Source of the DNA: an uncultured Gluconobacter sp.
Lineage (GTDB): Bacteria > Pseudomonadota > Alphaproteobacteria > Acetobacterales > Acetobacteraceae
Assembly: GCA_937880175.1 (NCBI GenBank)
Contig: CALFLO010000100.1
Coordinates: 1-18,126, forward strand
DNA: 18,126 nt
Direction: 5' to 3'
The notes under the pieces were generated by a model, which was not told the DNA's origin, ran no database searches, and saw only the letters and a program-made list of their open reading frames with translations. This document shows positions 6,771 through 13,561 of the stretch, piece by piece. A program made the position numbers and the translations under genes. Within the stretch, counting starts at the first letter, position 1; each line of letters starts with the position of its first letter.

Positions 6771-8298
6771 CGTTTTCGGGCTTTGCCGAGTCGGTTTCTT
6801 CACCGTCGAACCAGTGTGCACGCGCTGCCATGATGATCTCGTTGGCAGCATCTTCGTCGATGGCATCCTCACCGAGGATCTCCACCAGCTCGTCACCTGC
6901 CAGATCTGCCAGATCGTCGAGCGTCTTAACGCCCTTCTCACCCAGCGTCACCAGCATCTGGTTCGTAAAGGTTCCCAGCTCGGCCACATCGTCCGTGACA
7001 CCCAGCGTCTTGCGCTGGTCATCCAGGGCCTGCTCCTTGCTGGCCAGATAGTCATTGGCGCGATGCATGAGCTCTTCAGCCACGCTCTCGTCAAAACCTT
7101 CGATATCGTTCAGTTCGACCGGGTCGGTATAGGCCAGTTCCTCGATCGTGTGGAAGCCTTCCGTCACCAGCAGGCCTGCAATCACGTCATCGACGTCCAG
7201 CGCATCCACGAACTGCGAAGAGCGCTTGCGGAACTCTTCCTGACGACGCTCCGATTCCTCGGCCTCCGTCAGAATGTCGATGTCCCAGCGCGTCAGCTGG
7301 CTGGCAAGACGCACGTTCTGTCCACGGCGACCGATGGCGAGCGAAAGCTGCTCATCCGGCACCACGACCTCGACGCGGCCTGCTTCCTCATCCATCACCA
7401 CCTTGCTGACTTCAGCAGGCGCCAGCGCATTAACGACGAACGTCGCGGCCTGCGGGCTCCAGGGGATGATGTCGATTTTCTCGCCCTGCAGCTCGGCCAC
7501 GACAGCCTGAACGCGAGAACCACGCATACCGACGCAGGCACCGACCGGATCGATCGCCGCATCGCGGGAAATCACGGCCATCTTGGCGCGCGATCCCGGA
7601 TCACGGGACACGGCCTTGATCTCGATGATGCCGTCGTAGATTTCCGGAACTTCCTGCGCGAACAGCTTGGCCAGGAAGGCCGGATGCGTGCGGGACAGGA
7701 AGATCTGCGGGCCGCGCGGCTCGTCACGCACATCATAGATATAGGCGCGGACGCGGTCGGAATTGCGGAAGGATTCGCGTGGGATCAACTCGTCACGACG
7801 CAGCAGGGCTTCCGTATGGCCGATCTCGACCATGAGGTTGCCGTACTCGGTCCGCTTGACGGTACCGTTGACGATCTCGCCCACACGGTCCTTGAACTCG
7901 TTGTACTGGCGCTTGCGCTCGTATTCACGAACACGCTGCACGATGACCTGCTTGGCCGTCTGTGCTGCGATACGTCCGAAATCGATCGGCGGCAGCGGAT
8001 CGACCAGATGCTCGCCAGCCTGGATTTCCGGCTGGAACTTCCGGGCGATGTGCAGCAGGATCTGCGTATCCTCGTTCTCGACCTGCTCGACCGCTTCGGT
8101 CCAGCGGCTCAGACGGACTTCGCCGCTCTTGCGGTCGATCGTCGCACGGATGTCTTTTTCGTGCCCGTACTTCGCGCGGCCAGCCTTCTGGATGGCCTGC
8201 TCCATGGCTTCGAGCACTTCCTCGCGGTCGATGTTCTTCTCGCGGGAAACTGCATCGGCAACCAGCAGCAGTTCGGGACGTGTAACAGACGTGTCCAT
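6745..8298 (-). CDS. nusA: Transcription termination/antitermination factor NusA
   Basis: NusA binds RNA polymerase and nascent RNA, promotes pausing and intrinsic termination, and serves in antitermination. Seen: 517 residues. An N-terminal polymerase-binding domain (ELLLVADAVSREKNIDREEVLEAMEQAI) comes first. An S1 domain (about 133-200; VGEIVNGTVKRTEYGNLMVEIG) follows, then two KH domains (DPVGACVGMRGSRVQAVVAEL and IGRRGQNVRLASQLTRWDIDI). A C-terminal half has two acidic helix-hairpin-helix-like repeats (IEELAYTDPVELNDIEGFDE and LDDLADLAGDELVEILGED), as in the extended proteobacterial form. ATG 8298 has GGAGG 8 nt upstream. It lies 34 nt behind rimP, a gap filled exactly by an 11-codon frame. 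NusA autoregulates this operon in E. coli, which bears on the terminator found before rimP. Confidence 0.97.
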   Translation of the reverse strand: MDTSVTRPELLLVADAVSREKNIDREEVLEAMEQAIQKAGRAKYGHEKDIRATIDRKSGEVRLSRWTEAVEQVENEDTQILLHIARKFQPEIQAGEHLVDPLPPIDFGRIAAQTAKQVIVQRVREYERKRQYNEFKDRVGEIVNGTVKRTEYGNLMVEIGHTEALLRRDELIPRESFRNSDRVRAYIYDVRDEPRGPQIFLSRTHPAFLAKLFAQEVPEIYDGIIEIKAVSRDPGSRAKMAVISRDAAIDPVGACVGMRGSRVQAVVAELQGEKIDIIPWSPQAATFVVNALAPAEVSKVVMDEEAGRVEVVVPDEQLSLAIGRRGQNVRLASQLTRWDIDILTEAEESERRQEEFRKRSSQFVDALDVDDVIAGLLVTEGFHTIEELAYTDPVELNDIEGFDESVAEELMHRANDYLASKEQALDDQRKTLGVTDDVAELGTFTNQMLVTLGEKGVKTLDDLADLAGDELVEILGEDAIDEDAANEIIMAARAHWFDGEETDSAKPENGDGESTDV

Positions 8299-8333
8299 CA
8301 GATCGGACCTCCAGCCAGCATGAGACGGGTCAT
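8298..8333 (-). other. Possible 11-residue ORF bridging rimP and nusA
   Basis: The frame reads MTRLMLAGGPI. Its ATG (8333-8331) shares a base with the rimP stop TGA (8335-8333), and its TGA (8300-8298) shares a base with the nusA ATG (8298-8296). The GGAGG of nusA lies inside it. This could keep ribosomes moving from rimP to nusA, or may be chance in 36 nt. No family similarity is claimed and there is no evidence that it is translated. Confidence 0.3.
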
Positions 8334-8944
8334 CACTTCTTCCCCGGCTTCTTCGGATTCAGTTTGGGCGCCTGGCGCGCTTCCTCGCCATCTTCCCCTT
8401 CGGGATTGAGGCCTGCAAAGGCCGCACTCGCCTCGATCAGCGCATCGGTCAGGACCAGACGGGCCTTGCGGATGTCCACCAGCGGCAGAACCGCTTCGGT
8501 CCCGTCGTCCAGACGGATGATGGCATTGCCGTCCCGTGCCCCCATGACGGTGCCCGAGAACCGGCGACGGCCATTGAGCGGAACATCCAGCTCGGCCTTC
8601 GCCAGATGACCGGCGAATCGTTCCCAGTCCTTGGCGCGCGTCAGCGGACGGTCGATCCCCGAGGACGACACTTCCAGCATCCATGCACCGGGGATCGGAT
8701 CGTCGACGTCCAGAATGGCACCGGCAGCGTGACTGATCTGTTCGCAGTCTTCCACCGAGATCAGGGAGCCGTTTGCACGGTCCGCCATAATCTGGATCGT
8801 TGGGGTATCGCGTCCCAGCACAGAAAGACGCACGAGCTCATAGCCCAGATCGGCCAGCGTCGGGGCGATCCGCTCCGCAATGCGGGCTTCCAGCCCCGTG
8901 AGATGGGGCAGTTCGATGTCGGAAGAGGCGTTCTGCTGAGACAA
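8333..8944 (-). CDS. rimP: Ribosome maturation factor RimP
   Basis: RimP binds free 30S subunits and is needed for their maturation. Seen: 203 residues. The N-terminal domain has GLEARIAERIAPTLADLGYELVRL and VEDCEQISHAAGAILDVDDPIPGAWMLEVSSSGIDRPL, the family hallmark. A C-terminal Sm-like domain follows (GRRRFSGTVMGARDGNAIIRLDDG), then an acidic-to-Lys-rich tail ending PKLNPKKPGKK that makes it longer than the roughly 150-residue E. coli protein. The start is TTG at 8944: an in-frame TGA lies at 8965-8963, and no ATG or GTG comes before the conserved region. No Shine-Dalgarno precedes it; instead a hairpin plus six T residues ends 3 nt upstream. It is the first gene of the nusA-infB operon, and that leader probably controls it. 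Confidence 0.93.
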   Translation of the reverse strand: MSQQNASSDIELPHLTGLEARIAERIAPTLADLGYELVRLSVLGRDTPTIQIMADRANGSLISVEDCEQISHAAGAILDVDDPIPGAWMLEVSSSGIDRPLTRAKDWERFAGHLAKAELDVPLNGRRRFSGTVMGARDGNAIIRLDDGTEAVLPLVDIRKARLVLTDALIEASAAFAGLNPEGEDGEEARQAPKLNPKKPGKK

Positions 8945-8947
8945 GAC

Positions 8948-8973
8948 AAAAAAGGCGGCCCGTCAGGGCCACC
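8948..8973 (-). terminator. Intrinsic-terminator-like hairpin in the rimP leader (attenuator candidate)
   Basis: On the minus strand GGTGGCCC (8973-8966), loop TGAC, and GGGCCGCC (8961-8954) form an 8-bp stem with one G-U pair, followed by six T residues (8953-8948). The rimP TTG starts 3 nt later. No minus-strand gene lies upstream, so this terminator can act only on the transcript of the rimP operon itself. That is the layout of an attenuator. The other strand lacks a T tract. Confidence 0.7.
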
Positions 8974-9007
8974 CCCCAAATGAGCGGAAGATGAATGGAA
9001 TGTGCCC

Positions 9008-9036
9008 TATGTAAGTCACCTCCCCTCAAGACGCAA
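9008..9036 (-). promoter_or_regulatory. Candidate promoter for the rimP-nusA-infB operon
   Basis: On the minus strand TTGCGT (9036-9031) and TACATA (9013-9008) are 17 nt apart. This would start transcription near 9001 and give a leader of roughly 55 nt ending in the attenuator hairpin. The -35 box is fair and the -10 box weak. It overlaps the Shine-Dalgarno-like GGAGGTGA (9023-9016), so both cannot act on one transcript. Prediction only. Confidence 0.3.
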
Positions 9037-9075
9037 GAGGAACGCAAATCCCTTTATTCCTGAAGCGCTTATCCA

Positions 9076-9104
9076 TTGGGCGAGTCGAAAGATTTGTTTA
9101 CATT
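9076..9104 (+). promoter_or_regulatory. Candidate promoter for the 9161-12009 cassette
   Basis: TTGGGC (9076-9081), 17 nt, then TACATT (9099-9104). It lies 57 nt before the ATG at 9161, in the 216-nt gap shared with the divergent rimP operon. The -10 box matches 4 of 6 consensus positions and the -35 box 3 of 6. Prediction only. Confidence 0.3.
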
Positions 9105-9160
9105 CCCGTTTCTCGAAAGCCCTTGTCTTCGGACGCCGTCGGGAGTGAGATGGTTTTGCA

Positions 9161-9772
9161 ATGACGTCCCAGCCCGAGCCCCGTCCCGAACCGCGCCCGC
9201 AGCCCCTGCCATCCGAGCCCGCATCCCGCAGCCGGGCGCTGTGGGGCGGCGGCGGGCTGATCGCGGCCCTGACGGTCGGGGCCGGCGCTTTTTTCTACAC
9301 ACATAATACCGCCGCGCCCCCCGTGCCTGCAGTGGCTCCCCCTTCCCAGAGCACACCGGCCGTGCCTGCTGCCCAGACCGCTGCAGTCCAGCTCGCCATG
9401 CTCCCCCCAGCGAAGGCCCATGCTGCCCTCGCGCAGAGCGGATTCAGCCCCGCTGACCGTGCCCGCATCCTTGCTGCGGTGAAGGACGGGAAGATGCGGC
9501 TTGTGGAAATGCCGGTGCTGGATGCCTCCGGCGCCGTGGGGCAGACCATTGATGTCACGGTCTCGGGTCTGACGCAGCGTATTGTCCTGTCGGGAAAATT
9601 CCAGCATCTGGTCATTCCCATTGTCGAAGCCGGACAGATCCTCATTGCCCCTGTCAGCATGCCGCACGCCCCGGCCCTGATCGTCGGCGCCCTGACGGCA
9701 CTCGGTCCTGAAGCCCTGCCCGCCCTGACGACGCTCGACCAGCGCGTCCTGCTCAACGTGATCGTCCAGTAA
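9161..9772 (+). CDS. Pro-rich single-pass membrane protein, first gene of the AAA+ cassette
   Basis: I do not recognise this family. Seen: 203 residues. A Pro/Glu/Arg-rich N-terminal tail (residues 4-20, with PEPRPEPRPQP) is followed by RSR and one hydrophobic segment (about 27-46). A Pro/Ala linker (about 50-72) comes next. The C-terminal domain of about 125 residues is predicted alpha then beta and ends in hydrophobic strands (QRIVLSGKFQHLVIPIVEAGQ; ALIVGALTAL). The basic residues before the membrane segment suggest N-in topology with the C-terminal domain outside the cytoplasm. The start is uncertain: only a distant GGGAG precedes ATG 9161. The gene lies 11 nt from the AAA+ ATPase gene, so the two are probably cotranscribed. 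It may be an adaptor or partner of that ATPase, which is inference from position. Confidence 0.75.
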   Translation: MTSQPEPRPEPRPQPLPSEPASRSRALWGGGGLIAALTVGAGAFFYTHNTAAPPVPAVAPPSQSTPAVPAAQTAAVQLAMLPPAKAHAALAQSGFSPADRARILAAVKDGKMRLVEMPVLDASGAVGQTIDVTVSGLTQRIVLSGKFQHLVIPIVEAGQILIAPVSMPHAPALIVGALTALGPEALPALTTLDQRVLLNVIVQ

Positions 9773-9783
9773 GGAACAGCCCG

Positions 9784-11058
9784 GTGTTCAAGTCTCTCGT
9801 TCCCATGCTCAACCGGGCCATGCCGCTGATGATGGCCGCCTTCCTTATTCTGGCGGTGATTCAGGTTGCGGTCATGCTACACCTGTCGCTGAACGGGCTA
9901 TGGGCCGCCATTGAATGGGGACGGCGTTTTTATCTTCCGCTGGCAGGCATCAGCGCCCTTCTGGCAGTCATGGGACTGGCGTATGAAACGTCAGCCGAAA
10001 AACTGGCGCGTCGCGGACTGCGCCGCAGGAAAGGTCTCATCATGGATGTTCTCAGCCGTCTGACAAACCGCGGAGCCCTTGAAGAGCTCATGGCCCGCGA
10101 GCAGCGTGAAACCGTCATCGACGCCGACGAACTGGCCGCGTCCCTCCGCGCCCGCGTCATCGGACAGGATCAGGTCTGCGAGGATATCGCCCAGCAGATG
10201 CGCCGCCGCTTAGCCCTTCAGGTCCGCGGCAAGCCTGTGGGCATTTTCCTGCTCGCAGGCCCTCCGGGCACCGGCAAGACCTACCTGGCCAAGCAGATGG
10301 CCAAGCAGATGGAACGCCCCCTGCTGCATTTCGATATGACACAGATGTCCAGCGCCCATGCCGCAACCCAGCTTTTTGGCTCGCCCAAGGGCTATGTGGG
10401 ATCCGACACGTTCGGCAAGCTGACCGGCGGCCTCAAGGATCATCCGGACGCCGTGGTCCTGCTCGACGAAATCGAAAAGGCCCATCCGGACGTCTTCAAG
10501 AAGTTCCTGACCGCCTGGAACGACGGCCACGTTACAGAAGCCTCAACAGGCGAGCAGGTCTCCACGACGCGCGCGATCTTCATGCTCACGTCCAACATCG
10601 CGACAGAGGCCCTGACCGAAATCGCCGACCGCCTCGCCAGCGAGCCCGAAAAAATGCGCGCCGAGTCGGTCGAAGCCCTGCGCAGATCCGGCTTCGCGCC
10701 TGAAGTCCTCAACCGTCTGGACCGGATCTTTATTTTCCGCGCTCTGCGTGGACTGGATCTGGCACGCGTTGCCGCACTTGAAATCGAAGCCATGATCGAA
10801 GGCTACGGTCTGCATGTGGAAACCGGCGGCATTGATGCTGGCGTCCTGTTCCAGGTCATGGTCAAGCAGAAGAACCTCGGCACGGGCGCCAGCGCGCGCG
10901 ATCTTGTCCGGTCCATCGAGGACATGGTCAGCGAAAGCCTCATCGTGGCCCGTCAGCAGGGTGCCAAGCGCGTGCGCCTCGTGACGCAGGAGGACGGCAC
11001 GGTCCTCACCGAGATCGCGAGCGATACCGAAACCCAGCTTGGTCGCGTGAGTCACTGA
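9784..11058 (+). CDS. Membrane-anchored single-domain Clp/ClpB-like AAA+ ATPase
   Basis: A predicted ATP-driven protein-remodelling enzyme at the inner membrane. Seen: 424 residues with two hydrophobic segments (about 13-35 and 48-66), then a basic stretch (RRGLRRRKG). One AAA+ module of the Clp/Hsp100 second-domain type follows: VIGQDQVCEDIA, Walker A GPPGTGKT (159-166), pore-loop GYVG (203-206), Walker B VVLLDEIEKAH (Asp228, Glu229), sensor-1 Asn271, Arg-finger candidate Arg311 in VLNRLD and sensor-2 candidate Arg372 in GASARDLVR. All catalytic positions look intact. I see no IGF/IGL loop of ClpP-partner unfoldases and no peptidase domain, so a disaggregase or remodeller is more likely than a protease. 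The GTG start has AAGGAA about 8 nt upstream. The neighbours are membrane proteins; function is otherwise unknown. Confidence 0.88.
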   Translation: MFKSLVPMLNRAMPLMMAAFLILAVIQVAVMLHLSLNGLWAAIEWGRRFYLPLAGISALLAVMGLAYETSAEKLARRGLRRRKGLIMDVLSRLTNRGALEELMAREQRETVIDADELAASLRARVIGQDQVCEDIAQQMRRRLALQVRGKPVGIFLLAGPPGTGKTYLAKQMAKQMERPLLHFDMTQMSSAHAATQLFGSPKGYVGSDTFGKLTGGLKDHPDAVVLLDEIEKAHPDVFKKFLTAWNDGHVTEASTGEQVSTTRAIFMLTSNIATEALTEIADRLASEPEKMRAESVEALRRSGFAPEVLNRLDRIFIFRALRGLDLARVAALEIEAMIEGYGLHVETGGIDAGVLFQVMVKQKNLGTGASARDLVRSIEDMVSESLIVARQQGAKRVRLVTQEDGTVLTEIASDTETQLGRVSH

Positions 11059-11061
11059 TCC

Positions 11062-12009
11062 ATGACGGCATTCGGACGGCTCTGGCGACGCGCGCCGCTC
11101 TGGCGCACAAGCGTGATCGTAACGGTAGGCGCGCTCGGCATGGCCGCCTTCTATCCCACCCCGGCGCTCAAGAAGGCCATGCCGTGGCTTCCGGGGCATC
11201 TGCCGGGGGGGACACCGTATAATGCGGGGAATGGCGACGGCCAGCAGGGAGGCGCTCAACCCGGCGCTGCTCCGGGCGGCGCACCCGGTCTTGGAGACCA
11301 GATCGGAGTGCCCGATCCCGGCATTACCGAGCATGGCAGCATCACCATCGCAGGCCGGACGCTCCCGCTTCCGGCTGGAGACTGGCACCCGATCCTGACC
11401 GCCCGTAGCGGCGCGCATGGTGAACTGTCCCAGCAGATTCTGGCCCGCACTGATCGTGGCGTCGTCTCCGGCGTCATCGTTGTGCGCGCCACGCAGCAGC
11501 CCGTTCCGGCGGATCTCGCGGAGCAGCTTGAAACGCCGTGCCATGATGACCGCGACTATGCGGCCCATATTTCGGACAAGCCTGGCGTGTCGCAGGAATG
11601 CAGCTACACCAGCAACGCCGTGCTCGAAAACCAGAGCGTCAGTACGGATCCGTTCATCACAGCGGCATTTTCACGGATGCACACGCTTGGCTTCCCGGTT
11701 CCGAGCCTGATGATCAATGTCGGCTGGTATCATGCCGCAGCGGCCGGAAAAAACACCGCTCATATCGAAACGGTGGAGACGCTCGTCGCCCCGATCGAAC
11801 GGGGATCACGCCAGTTGCTCGCGCCGCCGCAATACTGGAACAAGGCTTCGGTGCACAAGAACCCGGATGCTGCCCAGTTCATTGATTCCCTGGACCGCTG
11901 GATGATCGGCTGGTCCCGCGCCCTGCGTCAGGGTTTTGACGGAACACTGGACACGGCGACGCTGGTGCCGCCGCTCATCAATGACCCCTCCGCACCCCAG
12001 CCGTCCTGA
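11062..12009 (+). CDS. Uncharacterised membrane-anchored extracytoplasmic protein, third gene of the AAA+ cassette
   Basis: I do not recognise this family. Seen: 315 residues. A short basic N-terminus (LWRRAPLWR) precedes one hydrophobic segment (about 17-34). A Gly/Pro/Gln/Ala-rich flexible linker (about 47-77) leads to a globular domain of about 220 residues. That domain includes ITIAGRTLPLPAGDWHPILT, two cysteines (160 and 180) that could form a disulfide outside the cytoplasm, and an aromatic-rich C-terminal helix (FIDSLDRWMIGWSRALRQGF). The topology suggests a periplasmic domain. The ATG is 3 nt beyond the stop of the ATPase gene, with no strong Shine-Dalgarno, so translation is probably coupled. 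A hairpin follows the stop. It could be a sensor or substrate-binding partner of the ATPase, but that is inference only. Confidence 0.8.
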   Translation: MTAFGRLWRRAPLWRTSVIVTVGALGMAAFYPTPALKKAMPWLPGHLPGGTPYNAGNGDGQQGGAQPGAAPGGAPGLGDQIGVPDPGITEHGSITIAGRTLPLPAGDWHPILTARSGAHGELSQQILARTDRGVVSGVIVVRATQQPVPADLAEQLETPCHDDRDYAAHISDKPGVSQECSYTSNAVLENQSVSTDPFITAAFSRMHTLGFPVPSLMINVGWYHAAAAGKNTAHIETVETLVAPIERGSRQLLAPPQYWNKASVHKNPDAAQFIDSLDRWMIGWSRALRQGFDGTLDTATLVPPLINDPSAPQPS

Positions 12010-12047
12010 ACCGGACCACCGGGCACTACAGTCAGTGGTGTCCGGTT
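12009..12047. terminator. Inverted repeat across the convergent stop codons
   Basis: AACCGGAC (12009-12016) and GTCCGGTT (12040-12047) form an 8-bp stem. Inside, CACT (12024-12027) and AGTG (12034-12037) can pair. The repeat spans the region between two converging genes: it starts at the last base of the plus-strand stop and covers the minus-strand stop (12034-12032). Neither side has a T tract, so it is at best a weak terminator or a transcript-end protecting hairpin. Confidence 0.4.
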
Positions 12048-13561
12048 CCCGAGAAGCCCCGGCCCAGCCGCCGCTCCGCCATGCGTGCCAGCCGCACAAA
12101 CGGCAGGCCGAGCAGCAGATACGCCAGACCAACCATGATACCCGTTCCGAAATAATCGTAATAGGTGGAGGATAGCCGCACATAGGTCTGGCTCAGTTCC
12201 GTCAGCGTGATGACAGAGACGAGCGAACTGTCCTTGAGCAGCGAAATGAAGTCATTGGTCATGACTGGCACAACCGTCCGGAACGCCTGCGGCACGATCA
12301 CGAGGCGCAGCGCCTGCCAGTGCGTCATGTTCAGCGCAATCGCCGCCTCCATCTGTCCCCGCGGCACGGACAGCAGACCGGCACGGTAGTTTTCCGCCTC
12401 ATAGGCCGCATAGTTCAGGCCCAGCGACAGCACACCCGCCATGAACGGTGACAGACGGATGCCGAAAGCCGGCAGTCCGTAGAAAATGAACAGCACCTGG
12501 ATCAGCAGCGGCGTTCCACGCACCACCTCGACATACACACCCGCGACAAAGCGCAGCGGAGCCGCGCCATAATGCCGGGACAGCGCCAGCAGCAGGCCCA
12601 GTGCCACGGCCAGAACCATGGCCAGCGCCGACACCGCCAGCGTCATGAGCGCGGCCTGCCCGATCAGCGGCAGGAAACTCACATAACGCCGCGCCAGAAC
12701 ATGCCAGCCGCTGCCGGTCGTATTCGCCATGGCCTGCCGGTAATGGTCCCATTCGGTCGGCGCGATGTCCGGCTGGCTGTTATCGCCCGTGTAATTCGCC
12801 ATCAGTGGCGTCCACAGGTTCCAGCGCGCCAGAATGCGGTGCAGCGTTCCGTCCTTGATGATCTCGCCCAGCGCCGTATCCACCTGATCGCGCAATACCC
12901 GGTTTTCCGGCGAGAACGCGATCCCGTATTCCATGCTGCCAATGGGCTCACCCACGAGCTTCATGTCCGGCGAGATGCTGCCGTAATACAGCGCAATCGG
13001 CGCATCGAGCAGGATCGCGTCCAGACGTCCATTCCGCAGATCCGAGAACGCATTCGTCTCTTCTTCATAAGAGCGCACATTCGAGCCACCCTGCCGGCGC
13101 AGCATCCGCTCGGCCGTGGTGTCCTTGATCGTCCCGACGGTATGGCCCTTCAGGGCCTCCATCGTGTCCAGCCCGGTCTGGTCATGCCGGACAATGATGC
13201 GCTCGCTCGTCACATAATACGGACGCGAGAACAGGACGGCGGCCTTGTGTTCCGGCGTCATCTCGATGCCGTCCAGCACCATGCCGTACAGCCCGCGCGA
13301 CAGGCCGGGGATCAGACCGTCCCAGTCGTTCTGAATGAAGGTCGCCTTGCGGTGCAGACGCTCCGCGATCGCATCGGCCAGCTCGTATTCAAAACCGGTC
13401 ATCCGCGATTCATGGGCCGGATCATGAAAGACGTAAGGCACATTCGCCTCACCGTCCGACGCCCAGAGCAGTTCCTGCGGCGCGGAAGACGGCGCATCGG
13501 CCAGCGCGACAGAGACGGGGCTGACCGCAAGAGCCAGCACAAGCGCAAGAATTTTCTTCAT
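12032..13561 (-). CDS. Polar amino-acid ABC transporter, substrate-binding protein fused to permease
   Basis: One polypeptide carries the extracytoplasmic receptor and the membrane channel of an amino-acid importer. Seen: signal peptide MKKILALVLALAVSPVSVALADA, then a type-3 periplasmic binding domain (about 30-265; MTGFEYELADAIAERL, WDGLIPGLSRGLYGMVLDGI, GHTVGTIKDTTAE). The permease domain follows (about 300-500): several hydrophobic segments, EVVRGTPLLIQVLFIFYGLP and the ATPase-coupling EAA loop (YRAGLLSVPRGQMEAAIALN). ATG 13561 is chosen for its TGATG overlap with the ATPase gene; GTG 13564, one codon earlier, is equally possible. The substrate cannot be fixed from sequence, with glutamine, histidine, arginine or cystine type all plausible. 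Such fusions are best known from GlnP-type systems of Firmicutes and are less usual in Proteobacteria. Confidence 0.9.
   Translation of the reverse strand: MKKILALVLALAVSPVSVALADAPSSAPQELLWASDGEANVPYVFHDPAHESRMTGFEYELADAIAERLHRKATFIQNDWDGLIPGLSRGLYGMVLDGIEMTPEHKAAVLFSRPYYVTSERIIVRHDQTGLDTMEALKGHTVGTIKDTTAERMLRRQGGSNVRSYEEETNAFSDLRNGRLDAILLDAPIALYYGSISPDMKLVGEPIGSMEYGIAFSPENRVLRDQVDTALGEIIKDGTLHRILARWNLWTPLMANYTGDNSQPDIAPTEWDHYRQAMANTTGSGWHVLARRYVSFLPLIGQAALMTLAVSALAMVLAVALGLLLALSRHYGAAPLRFVAGVYVEVVRGTPLLIQVLFIFYGLPAFGIRLSPFMAGVLSLGLNYAAYEAENYRAGLLSVPRGQMEAAIALNMTHWQALRLVIVPQAFRTVVPVMTNDFISLLKDSSLVSVITLTELSQTYVRLSSTYYDYFGTGIMVGLAYLLLGLPFVRLARMAERRLGRGFSGTGHH

Noticed and set aside
6771..6941. 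Extension of ylxR to 6941 inside nusA
   Set aside because: It would overlap nusA by almost 200 nt and adds low-complexity sequence unrelated to DUF448.
6463..8409. A 648-codon open frame on the plus strand opposite ylxR and nusA
   Set aside because: Antisense shadow; NusA and YlxR motifs on the other strand are clear, and the frame crosses several gene junctions.
8945..9160. A tRNA (metY-like) gene upstream of rimP, as in E. coli
   Set aside because: I looked on both strands for a cloverleaf with T-arm and CCA end and found none; only the terminator, an SD-like site and candidate promoters are present.
10543..11568. A 341-codon open frame on the minus strand across the AAA+ and third cassette genes
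   Set aside because: Shadow of the plus-strand genes; it spans a gene junction and has no motif.
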